This document shows, in pieces, positions 58,769 to 64,000 of a DNA stretch of 64,000 nt. This DNA is from Daphnia pulex (lineage: Eukaryota; Arthropoda; Branchiopoda; Diplostraca; Daphniidae): assembly GCF_021134715.1 (NCBI RefSeq), contig NC_060022.1, forward strand, positions 3,973,001-4,037,000, given 5' to 3'. A program made the translations under genes and the position numbers. Position 1 is the stretch's first letter; each line of letters starts with the position of its first letter. Below the pieces are notes generated by a model. That model had not been told where the DNA came from, searched no databases, and was given only the letters and a program-made list of their open reading frames with translations.

Positions 58769-60826
58769 AAGGAATAAAGAAAACCCCAGAAAACATTTTA
58801 CGCTCTCTATTTTTATTCTTTCGGGGCCGCGGAAAATGTCCCTCACCCTATGGTGTTTTCTTATCCTTTTTTTCCCATTGCGCATTCTTTTAATTTCGAT
58901 GAAAAAGGTTCTTTTATGGAAATATTTATAAAAGAATCAGCCCCTCTCTCTCCCCCCCTTAATAAAAACAAAATCAGGTTTATATCCTTGTTTTGTTTAA
59001 GAAGGATATCTTTTAGATTAGACAAATTTTCGTAATCAAGATTTCACACACACAATCAAGTTTTAGTCGAGTTTCGTTTTTTTTTTCATTTTTGTGGTTG
59101 CAGGCGGAGCGACACAACCCAAAAAGTTATACCGTTACATTTGTTACGTCTCGGGCTCTTTTTTCTTAACACACGTAGACCTTGGGTGCCAAAATGGCCT
59201 CCGGCTACTTAAAGGTCGTATTAAGCGTACTTGTAAATAATAAAAATGCTGCTGCATTTTAAAAATGTAGGTATAAACCTACGACAGACGCTTTCGTGAT
59301 AACTTGGCATCCATTTGGCTGCCACATGTTTATTTGACTCGTATTTCCACGATGTTAGTCAAGAATTCAGTCGGAGAGAAAAGAAAAAAAAGGACACATA
59401 AATTCATGTTTTGGTAGCACGTGGAGGGGGTACACACACACACACACACTGAAAATCCAATCGGCGCCATGTTTTTTTCTTTTCTCCCGAACGCGAGGAA
59501 TTCTCCAATCGATCGACAAACGTCCTTGAACCAGAATAATTGAAAAACACAATTTTGGGCGAGCGTGTTTGCCCTTTGCTAGGCAACAGTGTCCGCCGGT
59601 GTACTTTGCCTTCCTGTCTAATATCTGGTCTATGGCTGCTGTTACGTAAAACAAAGTGTTGAATTTATCTGCTGATTTTAAGAGTGTAGCAGCATTCAAA
59701 AGGCGTTGTGTTGGTCATGCCCAAAACATCAAATGATTCATTTAGCTCTCAAAGTTCAACCATCTGGCGTGGCAACAGATAAAAACAAACAAACACACAA
59801 AACGTTTTTGAGTCGACGACGTAATCGCGTTTGCAATCAATTGAACAATGTTTGACATCACATTTTACCTTATATTCTTAACGTTATTAATTTCGGGAGA
59901 GGCTAGACAACTTGGAAAGTTTACAGAAGAGAAAAAATAAAATATCTAAAAGCAAAACAACAACCGTGACGCCGCCGACTTGGAGCCATTCTTGAAACAA
60001 TCAATGGCGAAGAACTACATAAAGAAGACGGGGATGATGAAAAGACGTGGGGGGAAGAAAGAAAGAAAGAAAATGGCGGTGTAAAAATAACAAATAAAAA
60101 CAGCAGCAGCAGACCTGCGAGAGAAAGCCAAAAAGTCCTCTGTGAGCTGCTGGCTGAGCATGGAAGAGACTCGGCTCGGTTCTCTAACCCTCTGGGCTGG
60201 GCCAATGATGACGCAAATGTTTTGGGTCTTTTGCGCGACCTTCTCTCTTTTTGGCTTTTCTTTCTTTTCTTCTAAAAGAGAGATTCTCTCACTGCTAGTT
60301 CCTATATAGATTTAAGGTCAGACTTTTCTCTGCTCCTTCCACCAAAAAACACAATCGCTAAAAGTTTGTTGTGTATTTAGCAGCAGCAGCGTCAAGTCTG
60401 TTTTTGGCTATTTGAACTTTATCAAAAAAGAAAGATAGGACAAATAGAGAGAGGAGGGATCCCCGTTAAAAAGATTCGGAGCTAGAAAGGTGGGTAGTGT
60501 ACTTGATTATTTGGTACTTGAGTATATACTACGCTGTTGGCAAGGTTTCTCGTCGTAGGGCCATGTTTGGCGACTTTTTGATTTGCCAGTAGTTTTCCTT
60601 TGGCTGTTCAACCCAACGCCCAAAAGGCTTTGGTGGAAACGACAGAAAGAAATTCCACTTTTTTTTTAAAGGAAAGGGTGGCGTGCTAAACACAACATCT
60701 GGTTCCGCCAAAAAAGAAAAACAAAATTATCTTACGGCCTTTCACATGGCGCGGAGACTGTGCAGACGACAGAAGAATTCCTCCCCTTGTATATATTTAT
60801 TCCCAATTTTAAAAGCGGCGCCTCGG

Positions 60827-60834
60827 TGACGTCA
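60827..60834. promoter_or_regulatory. CRE/ATF palindrome TGACGTCA
   Basis: A perfect 8-mer, followed by CGTCGCCCGACGACAC, another partly palindromic CG-rich string. It lies about 1.6 kb upstream of the Sno start. Confidence 0.5.
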
Positions 60835-62456
60835 CGTCGCCCGACGACACACACAGCTTTTCGGCAGGGGGAAAAAAAGCGGAACACCCATCCATCTACG
60901 TCTGTGAATGTGTTATATCGAGGTATTTTTCTCCCTCGGACGAAACAAAAATCATCATCAGAAAGGAACAGAAAAAGATGGTGGATGAATAATGTATTTA
61001 GAAAGTTCAGCGCGTCGTCGTGGTCTTAATAACCAGAAGAAGAAGAAGAAGAGAGACTCTGACAGAATTATTATTATTATATATATATATTTTTTCACGT
61101 GCAGAGAAGAAAAAAAAGTTATTCAGGTCAGGGCGAGAAAATGTTTGGCGCCGAAAATCTCGACTTTCCGTCGACGACGACGACGAACGACGGCGACCTT
61201 TCCATAGATGAAAAAATATCCGGCTGCAGCAGCAGCAGCAGACAGCTGAGAGACGAGTTTTTACACGACGCCATCTTTCTTTCACAGTGTCTGCTGCTGG
61301 TGTGGGAGGCCCTTTTTTGCCCGTTTCTCCAATACCAGTTCACCCATTTTTAAAAAATGGTGGCCACAAGGACGACCGACTTGAGAGACTAGTCACGTTG
61401 TTGGCTCCGCCATTTTGAAAATTAAAAAGAAAATAGAATGTTGGCTTTGGTGGAAGAAAGGAGGGGGGGGGAGAACAAGATTTTCTTTATAGATAAAAGA
61501 AAAGAAAAAAAAACTTTGGGAAATTTCTCTCTCGTCTAGGGCGTTTAATCGCGTGTGCCCGTCAGGTTGCCGAAACTTTTCTTCGACCCTCCCATCCCCC
61601 CCTTCTGTTTTGTTCTATATTGGGAAAATCCATGTTGCTTGATTTCTCCGCCAGGAGGATAAATCCAAAATGGCCGCCGCCGTGTCGGCGAGACGGGCGT
61701 ACTCACAGGCGGCAGTCTAGTCGTCTAGCCTACTGTGTCAGTCTAGAGTGAACATCCGCCGTGAGAAGGTGGTTCAAGTGGACTTTCCACAAGTACGTAA
61801 CGTGTGTCTCTGTGTGTGTGTGTGTATCTCTGGTTGCTTCATTCCTCCAAAAGTGAACTGATAAAAATCTGGGCGCAAGAATAAGATTCCCCCGTTTAGT
61901 TGGAACAATGTGATCGAACGTCTATTTACATACACACACAAGTCAGAACGTCGGCCATGACGTTACGGCCTTGTTCATTGCCGTTGTCGAGGGCATTCTC
62001 TCGACTACTACCATGGATGGTTTAGTAGTTGCGACTAAAAGGTGATCTTGTTTCTGGCGTTTCTGGCTGGCTCTTTTGTGGTTCGCACCCAAACGAGTGT
62101 CTATGTGTATCCATCTCTCTCTCTCCTGTGTGTGTGAGTGTGTACATGCTCGGAAGCCAAAAAAAAAGTTGTGTGTGTGGATGTGTGTGTGTGTGAGGAG
62201 AATCGCCTAGACGAGGAGCTCTCTCTCACTGTTGGTACGGGGCTTCTTCAACATTTTCGAGAACTGCCATTATTTTTGGAGAAGTAGTTTATCCCTTCTG
62301 GCGTCTGCTTTGATCCTGGTTTGGCAAGTCACCTTTAGAATTGTTTTCTGGTTCTGATACACTGAGAGTGAGCCGAGTTAAACGATCGATTTAACATTGT
62401 TGTCGAAAGTCGAGTAGAAGAAGAAGGGGGGAGACTCTCAAGGTCGTTTGTTGGAT

Positions 62457-63959
62457 ATGATGTCGTCGCCGTCGTCTGTGACTGCCACTGGAGGCGCTTC
62501 GGTCGCGGCCTCTGCACCGTCGGTCGCGGCCTATCCCAGTCCACACCTGAAGCAAGTTCTACGCTCTTACCAATCGGCCGCCTCGAGCTCGTTGTCGGGA
62601 CCCAATGGAATCCTGGCTGGGCCGGAACACGGGGCCGAACAAGCCGGTTCAGGTCTGGTTTATTATGCATACCCCAATCTACCTCTGCCTGTGGTAGCCA
62701 CATCAGTCAAGTCGTCTATGGCCGATCTGTCGTCGTTGTCGTCTGCTGCTCCCTGTAAAATCCGAGTCAAGAGCGAACCCATTGACGAGAAATCGTCGTC
62801 GTCGCACGACAACTGCTGGTCGACACGCGGCGGTGGCCAGCACGCAGAGTACGACGAGTTCAAAGTGCTGAAACTCAAACGACCGGCCTATTATGCCACA
62901 ATCAAGGACAAGGATGCCGTTGATTTGTCCTCGAATCGCGACGCAGCAGCCGCTGCCGCCTCAGTCCGGACCGCAACCAAACCGCTTCTGCCATCGTCAC
63001 CGCAGCAGCAGCAGCAGCCAGCAACAGTGCAGCCACCGCTGCTGCTACCATCGTTCCCTATTTTGAGCGCGGCGGATCGAGGCTGGAGTCACGCTGAACG
63101 AAATGAGACGCAGCTGGAGGGCCAACCGATCGCTTGTTTCACTGTCGGTGGCGAGCCGCGCCTTTGCCTGCCCCAAATCCTCAACTCGGTCCTTCGACAA
63201 TTTTACGTCATGCAAATTCATGCCGTCTGCGACGAATTGCAGATCAATTGCTCCCGCTGCACGGCCGAGCAGCTCGACAGCCTCAAGGCAGCACCGGCCA
63301 TTCTGCCCCGATCTGCCGCCAGCTGCGGGCTCATTACCAAAACCGACGCCCAGAGGCTGTGCAGCGCCTTGCTGCGTCGCGGGCTCAACGAAGCCAGTGC
63401 TGGATCCGCTCCCGAACCGCATCGAACAGGGCCGGCTCAACAACTGCCGGCTACTGCTGCTACTCTTCCTTCGGGCCCTTCTGAAGTCTCCATGAAGGAT
63501 TGCATCGTCAAAAAGGAACCGGAAACTCTTATGGATGATGAAGGAGGCGACAACACCACCCGGTGTAGTCGCAAAAACAACAGCAGCAGCGGCAGCAATG
63601 CCTGGTTCCGCGTCTACCACCAATGTTTCGGCAAGTGCGAGGGTTTGTGCAAGCCGGAATTGTATACGTCACCAGACGCAGTGTGCATCGAGTGTGCCGA
63701 CTGCAGTCTGACTCTGAGTCCCGCTGATTTCATTAGTCACGCCCATCGTTCGGTGGAAAATCGAACATGCCATTGGGGTTTCGATTCGACCAACTGGCGG
63801 GCCTACCTCCTTCTGGCCCGTCGTCAACAACAGCCGCAGCCATCCAACGAGGTTCTCCTTCATCAGCTGGACGAGTTTAAGAATCGATTTGGTTGTTCTT
63901 CATCGACAGCCGCTACGGCAGCAGCGGCAGCAGCCGTGGCCGTTAAAAGGAAACTCCAG
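62457..63959 (+). CDS. Snoo: Ski/Sno family transcriptional corepressor (first coding exon, 3' partial)
   Basis: Nuclear corepressor that binds Smads and tunes TGF-beta/Activin/BMP signalling. The 501-codon exon runs from the ATG at 62457 (the next codon is also ATG) to a donor after CTCCAG at 63959; the gene continues past the window. The first 215 residues are Ser/Ala-rich with IRVKSEPID, a SUMO-type motif. The Dachshund-homology domain spans about residues 218-305 ([40 protein letters not shown]). The Smad4-binding SAND-like domain spans about 383-455 ([40 protein letters not shown]). CHWGFDSxNWRAYxLL is the Ski/SnoN signature and favours Ski/Sno over SKOR/Fuss. Gln and Ala runs separate the domains. 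The C-terminal coiled coil is not in the window. Confidence 0.93.
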
Positions 63960-64000
63960 GTAGATTATTATTGTTATTAACTGCCCATTAAATCCCACCA

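Larger units (their letters stand above)
57892..62456. other. aPKC 3' UTR, intergenic DNA and Sno 5' region
   Basis: 4.6 kb with no recognisable coding exon. It has CA/TG repeats (around 58734-58768, 59433-59449 and 62160-62193), a perfect CRE palindrome TGACGTCA at 60827-60834, AAATGGC-type strings near 61357 and 61669, and a candidate 5' UTR donor (CACAA|GTACGT) near 61793. The right part is probably the Sno promoter and leader. Confidence 0.5.

Overview
The window looks like nuclear DNA of a compact arthropod genome, most likely a branchiopod crustacean such as Daphnia. This rests on many introns of about 55-80 nt, short distances between genes, a gene set of animal and arthropod families (starvin, trunk, gustavus, aPKC, Sno) and abundant CA/GT/GA and poly-A/T simple repeats outside genes. 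The species is an inference. No rRNA, tRNA, CRISPR array or intact transposon was found. Exon models below were built by hand from open frames, GT-AG boundaries and phase continuity; all CDS totals are divisible by three.

Layout, left to right: an SDR42E-type 3-beta-HSD-like dehydrogenase (+, cut by the left edge); the BAG-domain co-chaperone starvin (-); mitochondrial PTCD1 (+); Golgi N-acetyltransferase NAA60 (-), which carries a textbook U12-type AT-AC intron; a 28-exon gene (-) for a secreted/membrane-anchored protein that resembles the stereocilin/otoancorin/mesothelin superfamily; a single-exon orphan class A GPCR (+); about 9.6 kb of repeat-rich DNA without a recognisable gene; a YjbQ/UPF0047 enzyme (-) head to head with the tRNA dihydrouridine synthase DUS3L (+); a trunk/PTTH-like cystine-knot ligand (-); gustavus/SPSB1 (+) with a long N-terminal extension; a secreted Gly-rich arthropod protein (-) with what look like mutually exclusive duplicated exons; eIF5A (+); actin-capping protein beta (-) head to head with atypical PKC (+); and the first coding exon of a Ski/Sno corepressor (+, cut by the right edge).

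The genes do not form one pathway. Several are housekeeping (PTCD1, NAA60, DUS3L, eIF5A, CapZ-beta). Others act in development or polarity (trunk, gustavus, aPKC, Sno). The most unusual items are the mesothelin-superfamily-like gene (with a 13-nt microexon and a possible frame break), the U12 intron in NAA60, the duplicated-exon cassette near 50.2-50.4 kb, the SUMO-motif repeat array in DUS3L and a long hairpin in the gustavus first intron.
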